This document shows, piece by piece, positions 45,437 to 56,480 of a DNA stretch of 64,000 nt (within the stretch, counting starts at the first letter, position 1; each line of letters begins with the position of its first letter). Source of the DNA: Heterohyrax brucei (Eukaryota; Chordata; Mammalia; Hyracoidea; Procaviidae); the NCBI GenBank assembly GCA_028571685.1, contig CM053162.1:66142351-66206350 (forward strand), given 5' to 3'. A model generated the notes under the pieces. That model made no database searches. It was not told the origin of the DNA and worked only from the letters and a program-made list of their open reading frames with translations. The position numbers and the translations under genes are program-made.

Positions 45437-45620
45437 AGAGCCCTGATGGCATACTGAAATCCCTGATAGATAGTGGTTAAGTACTAATCAAAAAGTTGGT
45501 AGTTCAAATCTGCCAGGCATTCCTTGGAAATTCTATGGGGAAGTTCAGCTCTGTCCTAGCGGTTATTATGAGCCAGAATTGACTCAGTGCCACACAGTTG
45601 GTTGGTCAGTTGTTTGGTTG
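45437..45620 (+). mobile_element. AfroSINE (short form) with internal insertion
   Basis: 'AGAGCCCTGATGGCATACTG' head, about 20 extra bases ('AAATCCCTGATAGATAGTGG' repeats the head), 'GTAGTTCAAATCTGCCAGG', 'CTCTGTCCTAGCGGTTATTA', tail (GTTG)n-like. Confidence 0.88.
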
Positions 45621-45810
45621 ATGGCATAATAGCTAAGCACTTGGCTGCTAAACACAGTGTTCAAACCTATCAGCCACTCCACGGGAGAGAAAACTTGGTG
45701 GTCTAGTCTCATAAAAATCACAGCCTAGGAGATCCTACAGAGCAGTTCTACTCTGTCATTTAGGTTGCTATGAGTCAGAATAAAATCTAGGGCACAGAAT
45801 GACAACACAA
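45621..45810 (+). mobile_element. AfroSINE (long form)
   Basis: Starts at once after the preceding SINE: 'ATGGCATAATAGCTAAGCAC', 'CACTCCACGGGAGAGAAAAC', 'ATCACAGCCTAGGAGATCC', 'CTACTCTGTCATTTAGGTTG'. Tandem short-plus-long arrangement. Confidence 0.82.
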
Positions 45811-46039
45811 CTTGAAAGAAGCATGGGAGATTGTGAAATCATATAATGTATATGTGAAATTGTGTGTGGAAGTGTAAAACAAGGGGAAAAAAGCAAATGT
45901 AAGAGCAGATAAAATTTTACAGAATTAATTACATAAATTGTGAATATGTATTTGGCATCAGTATGATATTAAAAATTAATCACAGAATAGAATTAAAAAT
46001 AAGATCGTGGGTGCATGGAGAATTTGCACCCAAATCACC

Positions 46040-46411
46040 AGAAGTTGGAGCAAAAATATAGCAAATGAATACTATCAGGACCATGGTGAGTGACATACAT
46101 ACTTTAACCGTATTGGTCATTGTCTTGTAGGAAGTACAGCGAGAATACTCCTCAAAAGTGCATATAATGAGACTCTTTTCACTTTGGACATGTTATCATA
46201 CAGGACCAGTCAGTGGAAAAGGACATCATGCTTAGTAAAGCAGAGGGTCAGCAAAAGAGAGGAAGGCTCTTTGGGGTTGACACAGTAGCTCCAACAGTGT
46301 AGCACAAAACAAACATGAGAATGGCACGTGCCCAGGCATCATTTTGTTCTCTTGTACACAGGGTTGTGATGAGTCAGAACTGATTTGATGGCACATAACA
46401 ACAACAACAAT
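46040..46411 (+). mobile_element. RTE/BovB-like 3' end
   Basis: Plus-strand RTE C-terminal and 3' UTR sequence ('GGACATCATGCTTAGTAAAG', 'AGAGGGTCAGCAAAAGAGAG', 'TGGCACATAACAACAACAAC'), ending in (ACA)n. 5'-truncated as usual. Confidence 0.85.
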
Positions 46412-46419
46412 GTGAATTA

Positions 46420-47481
46420 AATCTGTGTAATACTATCAACTTCTCATACACAAGTTTAAATTGAAATTGAAGAAAATTAAAATAAGTCCACGAGAGAGCT
46501 GAATGCCTGTGCTGAGAAGGTTTCCTGGTGCAGTGGGGTACCTCCAGGCACTTAGATAGTGGTGCTAGGCTTGCAGACCCATGGAGTGAGGGAGCTGAGT
46601 GCCTGTGCACAGAAAGCTTCCTGGTGCAGTGGGGTGCCTCCAGGACCTTAAACAGGTGGTCATAGGCTTGCTGACGCATGGATGAGAGAGCTGAGTGCCT
46701 GTGCACTGAAGGCTTCCTGGCAGAGTGGGGTGCCTTGGGGCACTTAAATCAGTGGAGCTCCAGAACTTTAGAGCACTTGCCCCAGCAGGGTAGATGGAGG
46801 CTTGAGACCTGGCCCATGAGGCCACAGGAAGCAGAAGCTAAAGACACAAAGAGTGTAAGAAACCAAACTGCCTCAGTCTCAAAAGATATGGCCATGTCAG
46901 GGCTGTCTAAAGGTAGAGATATGGTCCCTGGTGTTTCTGAGGTAGAGTTGCCACTTGGATGGACTAGGGAAATGCTGCACCCAAATACAAGGAAGCCGAG
47001 TTACTGACTCAGTGAGCCTGGAGGGCAGAGCAGTAGCCCAGGGTGGGAGGTGGGGGGCAGGGGAGGCTCCACCCAGAATTTGGAGCCAGCCAAGTGCCAT
47101 CCAGTCGGATCCGTGTGTCCAACAACTATAGCATGGAGTGCAGGGCTGTTGTGGATAATGTCTCAGAGAATGGAAAATTATTTTCAAAGCTTTGATGGCT
47201 AATGTAATGTATTCTGCTGACTTGCTTGTTATCTGTTTCACCTTGCATCTCCCATTTGCAATGGAAATGTCTAAGTTGTCCATGCCTGTTCTCATATTTT
47301 GGAAAAGATAACCATACCCTCAACTTACCCATAACGTGCTTAAAATGATAACTTCTGTTCTAGATTTCACAAATGAAGACAAATTTCTGGATTTTGAATG
47401 TGAAATTGAAGATGTTTGCTATGGAGTGAATACATTTTGCATGTTACAAGAATGCAAATTTTTAGCAAACAAAGGGTGGAA
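46420..47481 (+). mobile_element. ERVL-MaLR internal region (partial)
   Basis: The right part holds 'CATTTGCAATGGAAATGTCT' and the polypurine-like 'AACAAAGGGTGGAA' immediately before the LTR at 47482, the normal end of a MaLR internal region. The left part contains a 96-bp tandem repeat. No gag-, pol- or env-like frame of useful length survives. MaLR internal regions are non-autonomous and depend on ERV-L proteins. A short RTE/SINE-like tail at about 47085-47113 may be a later insertion. The 5' LTR is missing. Confidence 0.6.
46492..46765 (+). repeat. 96-bp tandem repeat, about 2.9 units
   Basis: Units begin at 46492, 46588 and 46684 with 'GAGAGAGCTGA.TGCCTGTGC' (second unit 'GAGGGAGCTGA') and share 'CTTCCTGGTGCAGTGGGGT'. 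The period is exactly 96 bp twice, a multiple of three. The third unit diverges after about 75 bp. Confidence 0.92.
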
Positions 47482-47971
47482 TGTCATGGATTGAATTGTG
47501 TTTACCCCAAAATGTGTGTAGCAATTTGGTTGGGCCGTGATTTTCAACGTTGTATGAAGTTCCTTTGTGTTGTAAAGCTTGCCTCTGTGAGGTTAATGAG
47601 GGAGGATAGGTGGCAGTTGTGTTGGTGGGGCATGACTCAGTGTGTAAGCCTGTTTTATACCTTGAGGCAATCTCTTGAAATACAAAGGAAAGCAAAGCAA
47701 ACAGACAGTTGGGCACCTTATACTACTAAGAAGCAGTGCAGGGAGTTGAGCATGTCCTTTGAATGGGTCTGGGGTCCTAATGCCTCAAAAGCTTCCAGTC
47801 CAGGAGAAGATTAATGACAATGACTGTCCTCTAGAGCTTGCAGAGAAAGTCTTTCCCTGGAGCTGACACCCTTAATTTGTACTTTTAGCTTACTGGATTG
47901 TGATAAATAAAATGTATCTTTTAAAAGGCATCTGCTGTGGTATTTCTGTTAAAGCACCACTAGCTAAGACA
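47482..47971 (+). mobile_element. ERVL-MaLR 3' LTR
   Basis: 490 bp from 'TGTCATGGATTGAATTGTGT' to 'CTAGCTAAGACA', with poly(A) signal 'AATAAAATGTATC' about 60 bp before the end. Attached to its internal region on the left. A sequence duplication was not evident. Confidence 0.88.
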
Positions 47972-48088
47972 ATCATCTACCTGTTTCTGATTCTGCTCCT
48001 GATAGCTTAAAAGACTAGATCCAACTCTGTCCCTCTGTCCCTCTAGACCTTTCATGTATAACATGAGATAAATGGATTTCAATTTTTT

Positions 48089-49858
48089 TTTTGTTTTCAG
48101 CACCAAAACTCTCCCCCCTCTCCTTTTTCATTATACTTTAGATGAGGGTTTACAGAACAAGTTATTTTCTCCTACAACAGTTAGTACACGTATTGTTTTA
48201 TGACATTAGGTAATGACACCACAACAAGCTAATATTCTCCGTTCTCAACCTTGGGTTACCTATTCCAGCTTACCTGCTCTCCTCCAACCCCCTAGCCTTC
48301 TAGTCCTTGCCCCTGGTCTGGTGTGCCCCTTTAGTCTCATTTTGCTTTCTGGGACTGTCCAGTCTTTGGCTGAATGGTAAACTTCAAGAGTGACTTCATT
48401 ATTGAGCTGAAAGGGTGACTGGGAGGCATAGTGTCAGGGTTTCTCCAGGCTCTGTCAGGCTGGCAAGTCTGGTTTCTCTTTTTGAGTGAGAATTTTGTTC
48501 TACACTTTTCTTCAGCTCTGTCTGAGGCCCTATATCGTGATCCCTGTTAGAGCAGTCAGTGGTGGTACCTGGGCATCATCTAGTTGTATTGGATTCAGTC
48601 TGGTGGAGGCTGTTTTAGATGTCATCCATTAGTCTTTTGGACTAGTCTTTCCCTTGTGTCTTTAGTTTACTTCATTCTTCCTTGCCTGAAAAGAAAGGAA
48701 AGACTAGGGGAGAATCCTCCATGGCCACTCACAGGCTTTTAAGACCCCAGATGCTACTCAGCAACTTAGAACGTAGAACACTTTCTTTATAAACTATGTT
48801 ATGCCTGTAGAGCTAGGTGTTCCCCAAGACCATGGCCCCCACAGCCCTCAGCCCAGTAATTTGTTCCCTCAAGTAGTTTCCCTGTGACTATGGAGCTTCC
48901 TGGAAACACTGATGGCATAGTGATGGCATTTTGATTAGCAATGGCTGCTAATCAAAAGGTTGGCAGTTTGAATCGACCAGGTGCTACTTGGAAGCCATAC
49001 GAATCAGTACTGCTCTGTCCCATAGGGTTGTCATGAGTTGGACTCTACTTGACGACAGTGGTATTGGGCTTTGGGAGTGCAGCTTCCATGACCTTGCCTT
49101 GCACAAGTTGTGCTGGCTTCCCCAGTATTGTATACTATCTTACCCTTCACCAAAGTTACTTCTTGCCTATTGTCTATTAGTTTTTCCACCCCCATCCCTC
49201 ACCTCCCTGGTTACCTTCAAAGATTGCTTCTTGGTATGAGCAAACTTTTTAATGAATTTTTAAAATAGTGGTCTCTCTCATGCAGTATTTTTCTTTTTGT
49301 GATTGACTTATTTCATTCAGCGTAATACCCTTCAGTTTTCTCCATGTTGTAAGATCCTTTACAAATTCATCATTGTTCTTTATTTTTGCACAATACACTA
49401 CTATGTGTGTACCACAGTTTATCCACCCATCTGTTGATGAGCGTGTAGATTGTTTCCAACTTCTTGCTACTGTGAAAAATGATGCAGAAAACATAGAAAC
49501 ATGGGTGTGCCTGTTTCGATTCATGTGATGACTTGTTTCTTTAGGATATATTCCTGGGAGTGGAATTGCTGGATCATATGATATTTCTATTTTGAGCTTT
49601 CTAATGTAGCACCATATTGTTTTCCAAAATGGTTATATCATTTTTCATTCCCACCAGTAGTGCATAAAAGTTCTTATCTCCCCACAGCCGCTCCAGCATC
49701 TGTTATTTCCTCTTTTTGTGATTTGTGCCACTGATGCTAGGGTAAAATGGTATTTCACTGTAGTTTTGATTGGCATTTCTCTAATGGCTAGTGATTGTGA
49801 GTGTTTCCTCATGTGTCTGTTGGCCACTTGAAAGTCTTTTTTGGTAAAGTGTCTAGAA
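48089..49858 (-). mobile_element. Old L1 3' end (type B 3' UTR)
   Basis: Poly(T) at 48089-48100 marks the tail. The 3' UTR is homologous to 35.7-36.6 kb in reverse. The C-terminal ORF2 follows from about 49250 ('CTCATGCAGTATTTTTCTTT', 'TTTATCCACCCATCTGTTGA', 'CACCAGTAGTGCATAAAAG'). 5'-truncated at 49858. Split by an AfroSINE at 48899. Confidence 0.88.
48899..49076 (+). mobile_element. AfroSINE (short form) in L1
   Basis: 'TGGAAACACTGATGGCATAG' head with a local duplication (GTGATGGCATTTTGATTAGC), 'GCAGTTTGAATCGACCAGG', 'CTGCTCTGTCCCATAGGGTT', tail. 'GAGCTTCC' before and 'GCAGCTTCC' after suggest a decayed duplication. Confidence 0.9.
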
Positions 49859-49879
49859 CTCTCTGTTTTCTTGCACAGA

Positions 49880-49972
49880 AACCCACTCTTGTGGTACTGT
49901 CTATTCTAAAAACTTTTGCCTCTCAGCCCTGTCCTCATGGCCTTGTTAGAGCAGAACTAGCTGACTAAAACA
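49880..49972 (+). mobile_element. MaLR LTR 3'-end fragment
   Basis: 'CCCACTCTTGTGGTACTGTC' and 'AGAGCAGAACTAGCTGACTA' 'AAACA' resemble the last 90 bp of a plus-strand MaLR LTR. It abuts a minus-strand LTR end to end. Confidence 0.5.
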
Positions 49973-49974
49973 GA

Positions 49975-50440
49975 ATTGAAAGACCATGGAGTGGATGGCC
50001 TTAACCAAGGAAAGTTTATTCTTATATACTACAGTAAGCTACAAGTCTAAATTCAGAAAAGCTGCTCTAGGGGAAGACTTTCCCCCTTGTCAGCTCAGGA
50101 GGAATGTTCGGTATTGCATGAGTCTTTGTTCAGTGAGCATCTTGGCACAGGAAACTCAGGTCTGAAAGATGTGCAGTTCTTCTGGTGCTGGTTGCTTGAT
50201 GGTGTGAGGTTCCCAGTTCTCCTCTTGCTTCTCCTTTCTTTTACCTCTTGTAGGACAAAAGGATTAAGGATGGGCCAAGCCATACTCCAGGGAAACTCCC
50301 TTACGGTGGAGCAGGGAGGTAATCCTATGTAGGGATTTACAGTCCCACCCTAATCCTTTAACATACAGCACAGGAAAATCATGAAATGGAGGACAATCGC
50401 AAAACGTTGGGAATCATGGCCAAGCCACATGGCTACACAT
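49975..50440 (-). mobile_element. MaLR LTR, main segment
   Basis: Same block order as the minus-strand LTR at 32.3 kb ('GTGGATGGCCTTAACCAAGG', 'TGAGTCTTTGTTCAGTGAGC', 'CATACTCCAGGGAAACTCCC'). It is interrupted at 50440 by an L1, and the last 30 bp of the LTR are found at 52830-52859, ending 'GACACAATTCAGTTCATGAC'. Confidence 0.85.
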
Positions 50441-52829
50441 GTTTTTTTTTTTGTAACTTTTTTTATTTTTTATTAATTACAATAAAAGAATAAAATTTCT
50501 AACATCTATTAATTACCTCATCTATGATAAACCCTCAGCACCCCACCCACCCATGTAGTCATTTTCTTCTGTGGATAATTCTGTTGTTAAGTCTTTATAA
50601 CGGGGGTCTCATACAAAATATGTCCTTTTGACACTGATTGATTTCACTCAGCATGATCTCTTCCAAATGAGACCATGTTATGAGATGTTTTCTAAAATGG
50701 TCATGTTTTTTATCACAGCATAGTGTTTCATTGAGTATATGTACCATAGTTTGCTTATCCGTTCATCTGTTGATGGGCATCAGGGTTGATTCCAACTTTT
50801 TGCTATTGTGTACTGTGCTGCAACAAACATTTGTGTACATGTGTCTGTTCGTGTGACAACCTTTGTTTCTGAAGGATAAATCCTGAGCAGCAGAATGACA
50901 GGATCAAATGGTATATCTACCTCCAGCTTTTTAAGGAAGCGCCAGACTGTTTTCCAAAGAGGTCGTACCATTTTGCAATCCCACCAGCAGTGTAGGAGAG
51001 TTCCAATTTCTCCACAGCTTCTCCAGCATTTCTTGTTTTGTGTTTTTGGATCATGTCCAGCTTTGTTGGGGTGATACAGTATCTCGTAGTTTTGATCTGA
51101 ATCTCTCTAATAGCTAATAATCGTGAGCAATTCTGCATGCATCATTTGGCTCACTGGATATCCTCTTTAGAAATATCGGTCCATCTCCTTCTCTCATCGC
51201 TTATTTGGATCATTTATCCTTTTCTTGTTGATATTTTGTAATACTTTATAGATTATAGAGATCAGATGTCAGTCTGACATAGAGTTGCCAAATATTCTTT
51301 TCCCATTCTGTAGGTGGTCTTTTAAATCTTTTGATGAAGTCTTTGGATGAGCAAAAGTGTTTGATTCTTACTAGTTCCCATTTATCTATTTTCCCTTCGG
51401 TTGATCATGCTTTGTGTGTCAGATTTTGAAGTCTGTCTACATGGTGTATTAAAACTTTCATTGTTGATCCTGTTTTATCTTGGATGAGCTTTATCATTTT
51501 AGATTTGATATTTAGGTCTTTTATCCAATTTGAATTGGTTTTTGTATGAGGTGTGAGATATGGGTTTTGTTTCAGTTTTTCCGGGTGGATATCCAATTTT
51601 GCCATCACCATTTGTTAAAGAGACCGTTCTTACCCCAGTTTAAAATCTTGGGGCCCTTGTCAAATATCAACTGTTCACAGGATGATGGCAGGTGGCATCT
51701 CTGGGGTCTCAACTCTGCTTCATTGGCTTATATGTCTCTTTTTGTACCCATACCAGGCTGTTTTGACTACTGGGGCAGTGTGATAGGTTCTAAAGTCCGG
51801 TAGTGAGAGGCCTCCCAGTGTGTTCTTCTTCTTTAGCAGTGCTTTATTTATTTGAGGTTTCTTCCCTTTCCAGACAAAGGTGACAATTTATTTCTCCATC
51901 TCATTAAAAAATGTCGCTGGAATTTCATTGGGATTGCATTATGTAAGTAGATTGTTTCGGGTAAAACAGACATTTTCATAATGTTGAGTCTTCCTATCCA
52001 TGAGCAGACTAGGTTACTCCATTTATGGAAGTCTCTCTTAGTTTCTTGTAGTAGGGTCTTGTAGTTCTGTTTGTAAAGATCTCTTATTTCTCTAGTTAGA
52101 TTTATTCCTAGGTATTTTATCTCCTTGGGGCCTATAGTAAATGGAATTGATTTAGTGATTTCTTCTTTAATAATCTCACTGTTGTTACAATGGAATTCTA
52201 CCGATTTATTTATGTTTATCATGTATCCCGATACTTTGCTGAACTCCTCTATTAGTTCCAATAGTTTACTTATGGATTCCTTTGGATTCTCTGTATAAAC
52301 AATCATATCATCTGCAAAGAGGGAGATTTTTACTTCTTCATTGCTGATACGGATGCCCTTTATTTCTTTGTCTCTATGGCTAGAACTTCTAGCACCATGT
52401 TGAATAGAAGTAGTGGGAGTGGGCATCCTTGTCTAGTTACTGTTCTCAAAGGAAATTCTTTCAGTCTTTCACCATTCAGGAAGATGAAGGCAGTTGGCTT
52501 TGCGTAGATGCTACTGATTGCATTGAGAAATTTCCCCTCTGTTCCTATTTTTCTAAGAGTTTTAAGCATGAATAGGTGTTGAACTTTATCAAATGCCTTT
52601 TCTTCATCATTTGACAAAATCAGGTGATTCTTATCTTTTGTGTTGTTAATGTGGTTGTTCACATTAATTGTTTTTCTGATGTTGAACCAACCTTGCAATG
52701 AAAGGAATGAAAGCAGTTTGATCATGATGAATGATTTTTTTGTTTTTTTTAAATAGGCTGTTGAATTCTATTGGCTAGAATTTTGTTGAAGATTTTTGCA
52801 TCTAGGTTCATGAGTAATATTGGTCTGTA
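50441..52829 (-). mobile_element. 5'-truncated L1 with short 3' UTR, inserted in an LTR
   Basis: T12 at 50442-50453 is the tail. The 3' UTR is only about 0.1 kb, against 0.8-0.9 kb in other L1s of the window. C-terminal ORF2 follows in pieces (50780-50971, 50917-51138, 51405-51611) and reverse transcriptase to 52829. The neighbouring sequences on both sides are the two parts of one MaLR LTR. No clear target duplication. Confidence 0.88.
51848..52725 (-). pseudogene. L1 ORF2 reverse-transcriptase fragment
   Basis: Two overlapping frames (52725-52360 and 52426-51848) cover palm and thumb. '[20 protein letters not shown]'-like, '[11 protein letters not shown]' and the active-site 'FADD' with '[20 protein letters not shown]' are all visible. 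A frame shift lies near 52380-52420. It is a fragment of a dead L1. Confidence 0.88.
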
Positions 52830-52859
52830 ATTTGGGGGGACACAATTCAGTTCATGACA
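52830..52859 (-). mobile_element. MaLR LTR, 5'-end remnant
   Basis: Completes the LTR at 49975-50440 after removal of the L1; its minus-strand start is 'TGTCATGAACTGAATTGTGT'. Confidence 0.8.
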
Positions 52860-53625
52860 GCCCCTGACATACCTCCAAAGGACAGAGCTTGAAGTTCTCT
52901 GAACCAACAATCTAACGGGTCGTTTCAGGCACACAGTTCTCAGGATTAAAGCCAGAGTAGTCTGGCTGTGTACTGAGATTGCCTGCAGTCCTGTAGAGAT
53001 AAAGAGAACCTCCCCAGCCTGTAGAAAAACATTTACTATCAGTTCTGTATATTACCAGTCACACTGGAAAAGGGAAATGCTACACCTGCTGCAATGAGAC
53101 ACCCAGATTTTACCTGCTGAAAGGCTTCGTGTGACTTGGCCTGAGCAGGTTTACTGCTGGGTTAGGTAAATTCTGTCTTACAGTGTTACAGAAGATGAGT
53201 AAAGAATTACTCATTTGTCTGTATATATTTTTTAACAGTTTGTAAATATTGACTGCTCCTGTTTATGTCTTTCTTTGCCTCATTCGTGGCATGCCAATTA
53301 CTTAAATAAAACTTCCAGAAACAGGAGTGGCATTTGAATTTTCTGTTTAAAAAGGATATTATCCACTTCACTATTTCTTCCAGGCAGAGCTATAATTTAT
53401 TTTTGTCCCCCGAACCTACCTTATCTGATTGCTTTAGAATTAACATCTGCTTTGCACAAAGCAACACTGTAGCCTAGGAACATATCTTGCTGCAAATATT
53501 ATTTATGCAGGACATTAATTTTGAAAGCATACGTTTTTGTGGGTGTGGCATACAGCAGCAGCTTCTCCTGGAACATAGCTGATATGCAAGAAAGATGGGA
53601 GTGAACATCAAATTGAAAGGATACC
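52860..53625. other. No recognised feature
   Basis: Unique-looking sequence between an LTR end and a SINE. No coding or repeat signal was seen. Confidence 0.4.
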
Positions 53626-53784
53626 AGCCCAAACTCCACTGCCGTCACTCAATTCTGACTCATAGCAACCCTATAGGCAGAGTAGAACTGCCTCATAGAG
53701 TTTCCAAGGAGCACCTGGGGGATTTGAGCTGCAGACCTTCTGATTAGCAGCCACAGTATTTAACCACTACTCCATCAGGGTTTC
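53626..53784 (-). mobile_element. AfroSINE (short form)
   Basis: 'GACTCATAGCAACCCTATAG', 'CATAGAGTTTCCAAGGAGCA', 'TTTAACCACTACTCCATCAG' 'GGTTTC' read as the reverse of a complete copy. The flanks AAAGGATACC and AAAAGTATAC may be a decayed duplication. Confidence 0.92.
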
Positions 53785-54574
53785 TAAAAGTATACAAGGA
53801 CTCCCTTGAGGCAGTTTTCATTACTTCTGTTTACAAATCCTCCAAATTTTCCAAATCCTGCACTTTTGCCAAGTCATAATCTTTCAGAAAGTTCACTCCT
53901 TAATTACAAATGCATTTTAATATGATGGAGAATGGTAAGTGTTCTATTCTTTTTTAAAAAATAATTTTAGGTGACAGTGGTTATTCTTTGAGGAACTGCT
54001 TAATTACCTCTTTGTCTCATCCCCAGACTTCGTCTGAAAATAGAATCAATATAAGTTATAATGGAACTCCATGAGTGACCAGCATGATAATCAGAAATGC
54101 ATTAAGGATTTTTATAAATGGGACGGGAATGCCCAGTTCTATCTGGTGAGGCCTCACTGTGCTGCCCTTCAGATGTTGGAAGCCTTTATATTATTTAGCA
54201 GGGCCATTAAATGTGGCTTATCTTTGAGAAGAAGCTGCAGAGATTAATGCAAGTCACCAAATAGCTGGAGTAAATGATGACACATACTTTTTGCAAAATT
54301 GGTTCCAAATAGTTAAGTGGAGCTAAAAATATTGGGGCAAGATGTTGATTTTCATTTTGAAAGGAGGTAAAAATCCCTTTTAACTGTCACATTTGGGTAA
54401 TTACTTTTATTACAGAAGTAAATTATATACCATAATAATATTTAAACAATTTGTAGGTGGTTTGTTCCAAAAAAAAAAGAACATATATTACTTTGGCTGA
54501 GGCTCTCCTTTCCTTCATTCGAAGGCTCTGGTCCTGAAGCCTTTGAAGATATGGCTACTGGTTGGCCTATGAAA
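53785..54574. other. No recognised feature
   Basis: AT-rich unique-looking sequence between two minus-strand SINEs. Confidence 0.4.
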
Positions 54575-54739
54575 ACTCAAACCCAAATCCATTGCTGTGG
54601 TGTCAGTTCTGACTCAGAGAACCGGTAGGGCAGACTAGAATTGCCCCACAGAGCTTCCAAGGAGTGTGTGGTAGATGCAGACTGCCAGTCTTTTGGTTAG
54701 CAAGTGTAGCTCTTAACCACTGTGTCATCAGCGTTTCCT
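54575..54739 (-). mobile_element. AfroSINE (short form)
   Basis: 'CAAACCCAAATCCATTGCTG', 'ACAGAGCTTCCAAGGAGTGT', 'TCTTTTGGTTAGCAAGTGTA', 'AACCACTGTGTCATCAGCG'. Complete but diverged. Confidence 0.9.
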
Positions 54740-55756
54740 GAGTTGTGACGAGTTCCCCGCCACTGAATCTCTTTATCCGCCCTGTGGTTGTTGATATTGC
54801 CCTTAAAGACGGACATGACTCTGAGTCCTCAGTGGGAGGCACTTTTGCTTTTTCAGCTACTTACCTCTTTTGGGAAGTGATGCTTTTTTTTTAATATTTC
54901 TTTAAAACACTCGGTGTTATCAGCTAGCCCAGAAAATAAATGAAAGAAAAACAGGTTGAAGGATCCCTACAGTGTTAGGCTGCCTCTTTGGAAGAAGCAC
55001 AGTGAGTTTTCGAAATGCCCCCATACTGAGTGGATAAAATACCTGTTGTAACAGCTGATGCTGTATTCACATAGTGTTTTCCCCTCCAGAGTACCTAGAC
55101 TTCCTTGAGTGGACAATGATTAGGATATTTTTGGATGCATGTGTATGTATATGTGTCATGCCAGAGACTCATATTTAATGATGAAAAGGAATGGACTTGC
55201 AAGCTACACTTCAATTCAGACAGAAAAGTCTTGACCTGACACCCTGGTCCAGTGAACTCAGTTACAACCCTGATTCTTCCAATGACAATTTAGTTTTGTT
55301 CTTGCAAAAATTACTCGGTTCTTTTTACTCCAGCCCTTCATCTTTAAAATAGTGTGAAAAATCAGTGGTTACTAACTTGTGGGATCTGGCTTTGTAGGGT
55401 TGCAGAACTGTTATAAGATGTTCCCAATTCCTAGTAGCACCAAGCATTGTCTATATGTAGTACACTGATTCACATACTTAAGCCCAACACTTTGAAGTGT
55501 TTTACTAGAGTAAAATGCTGATCAAAGAACGCTTTCTGGAGTCAACAGCTATTTCCCATAATGTAATGTCTCGATCCACTTAAACTAGTAACATCTTTAG
55601 ATCCAGAAGGTTTTTGTTTTGAACTTTGAAAACGTTCCTCATACTTCAATATGTTTGGTAATGTCTTGAAGAGATTAGCTTTCAAGTTGCTTTTGTAGGC
55701 TGCTACGATTTCAGAATAACGTCGTTGAGTCTGTCACGGCTTGACTCAGCTGACAG
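54740..55756. other. Mostly unrecognised; possible MIR at 55238-55400
   Basis: 'CACCCTGGTCCAGTGAACTC' to 'CTTCATCTTTAAAATAGTG' has the order of a MIR (tail 'CCTCATCTGTAAAATGGGG'). The match is weak. The rest is unassigned. Confidence 0.35.
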
Positions 55757-55940
55757 ATATTGTTGTCAGGTCCTGTTGGGCTGATGCTGACTCACACAGT
55801 GAAGCCATGAACAGCAGAACAAAACGCTGTCCGGTACTGCTCCATTGCTGTGGTCCTGGTTGTGTTTCAGCCCACTGCTGCAGCCACTGTGTCCAGCCGT
55901 CTCATTGAGGGTCTGCCTTTTTTTGTGCTGACCACCTACT
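55757..55940 (-). mobile_element. RTE/BovB-like 3' end, left segment
   Basis: 'TTGTTGTCAGGTCCTGTTGG', 'AACAGCAGAACAAAACGCTG', 'TTGAGGGTCTGCCTTTTTTT' 'GTGCTGACC'. It continues at 56102-56290 ('TTTACCAAGCCTGAGGTCCT', 'CTCATGATAACGTGTCC') after a SINE. Confidence 0.87.
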
Positions 55941-56101
55941 TCGCCTCGTGGTGTAGTGATTAAGCGCTATGGTTGTTAACCAAAATGGCAGTCTGAGTCC
56001 ATATGGTGCTCCTTGGAACCCCTGTGGGGCAGTTTTACTTTATTCTACAGGGTTGCTATGAGTCAGAATACACTTGATGGCAAGGAATTTGTTGTTTTTT
56101 C
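55941..56101 (+). mobile_element. AfroSINE inserted in RTE
   Basis: 'CTCGTGGTGTAGTGATTAAG' head (first bases lost), 'GCAGTCTGAGTCCATATGGT', 'TATTCTACAGGGTTGCTATG', 'GTTGTTTTTTC' tail. It interrupts the RTE exactly where the other RTE copies read 'CTTTACTTTACCAAG'. Confidence 0.9.
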
Positions 56102-56290
56102 AGTTTACCAAGCCTGAGGTCCTTCTCAAGGGACTAGTGCCTCATGATAACGTGTCCAGAGTACGTGAGGTGAAGATCACCATCCTTGCTTCTAAGCAGC
56201 ATTCTGGCCTTACTTCTTCTAAGACACATTTGCTCTTTCTTCTGGAAGCCCATGATGTAGTCAGTCTTCTTAGCCAACACCATAAATAAA
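56102..56290 (-). mobile_element. RTE/BovB-like 3' end, right segment
   Basis: Follows the 1.9-2.3 kb RTE copy block by block ('AGTACGTGAGGTGAAGATCA', 'CTTACTTCTTCTAAGACACA', 'TTAGCCAACACCATA'). Confidence 0.85.
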
Positions 56291-56480
56291 CTGGAAAAAC
56301 GTTTATCTTTTAAAATATTTTGTAACACACATCCTGTAGAATTTAAAATGTGTCCCATTTTTTGCCACTACAGAATGGCTGTGTTAGACACTACTTTGAA
56401 CTGTTGCATTTGTGACATAGGACATGAAAGAAAATGAAGTCTATAGCTCAAGCAGGGAAGGACTGGCCCTAGCTGATATA

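Noticed and set aside
46492..46765. CRISPR-like spaced repeats
   Set aside because: The units are directly tandem 96-bp copies without unique spacers, in a mammalian retroelement.
52748..52934. 61-codon minus-strand frame that joins L1 code to other sequence
   Set aside because: The frame runs by chance across the L1/LTR junction at 52829; only the left part is L1.
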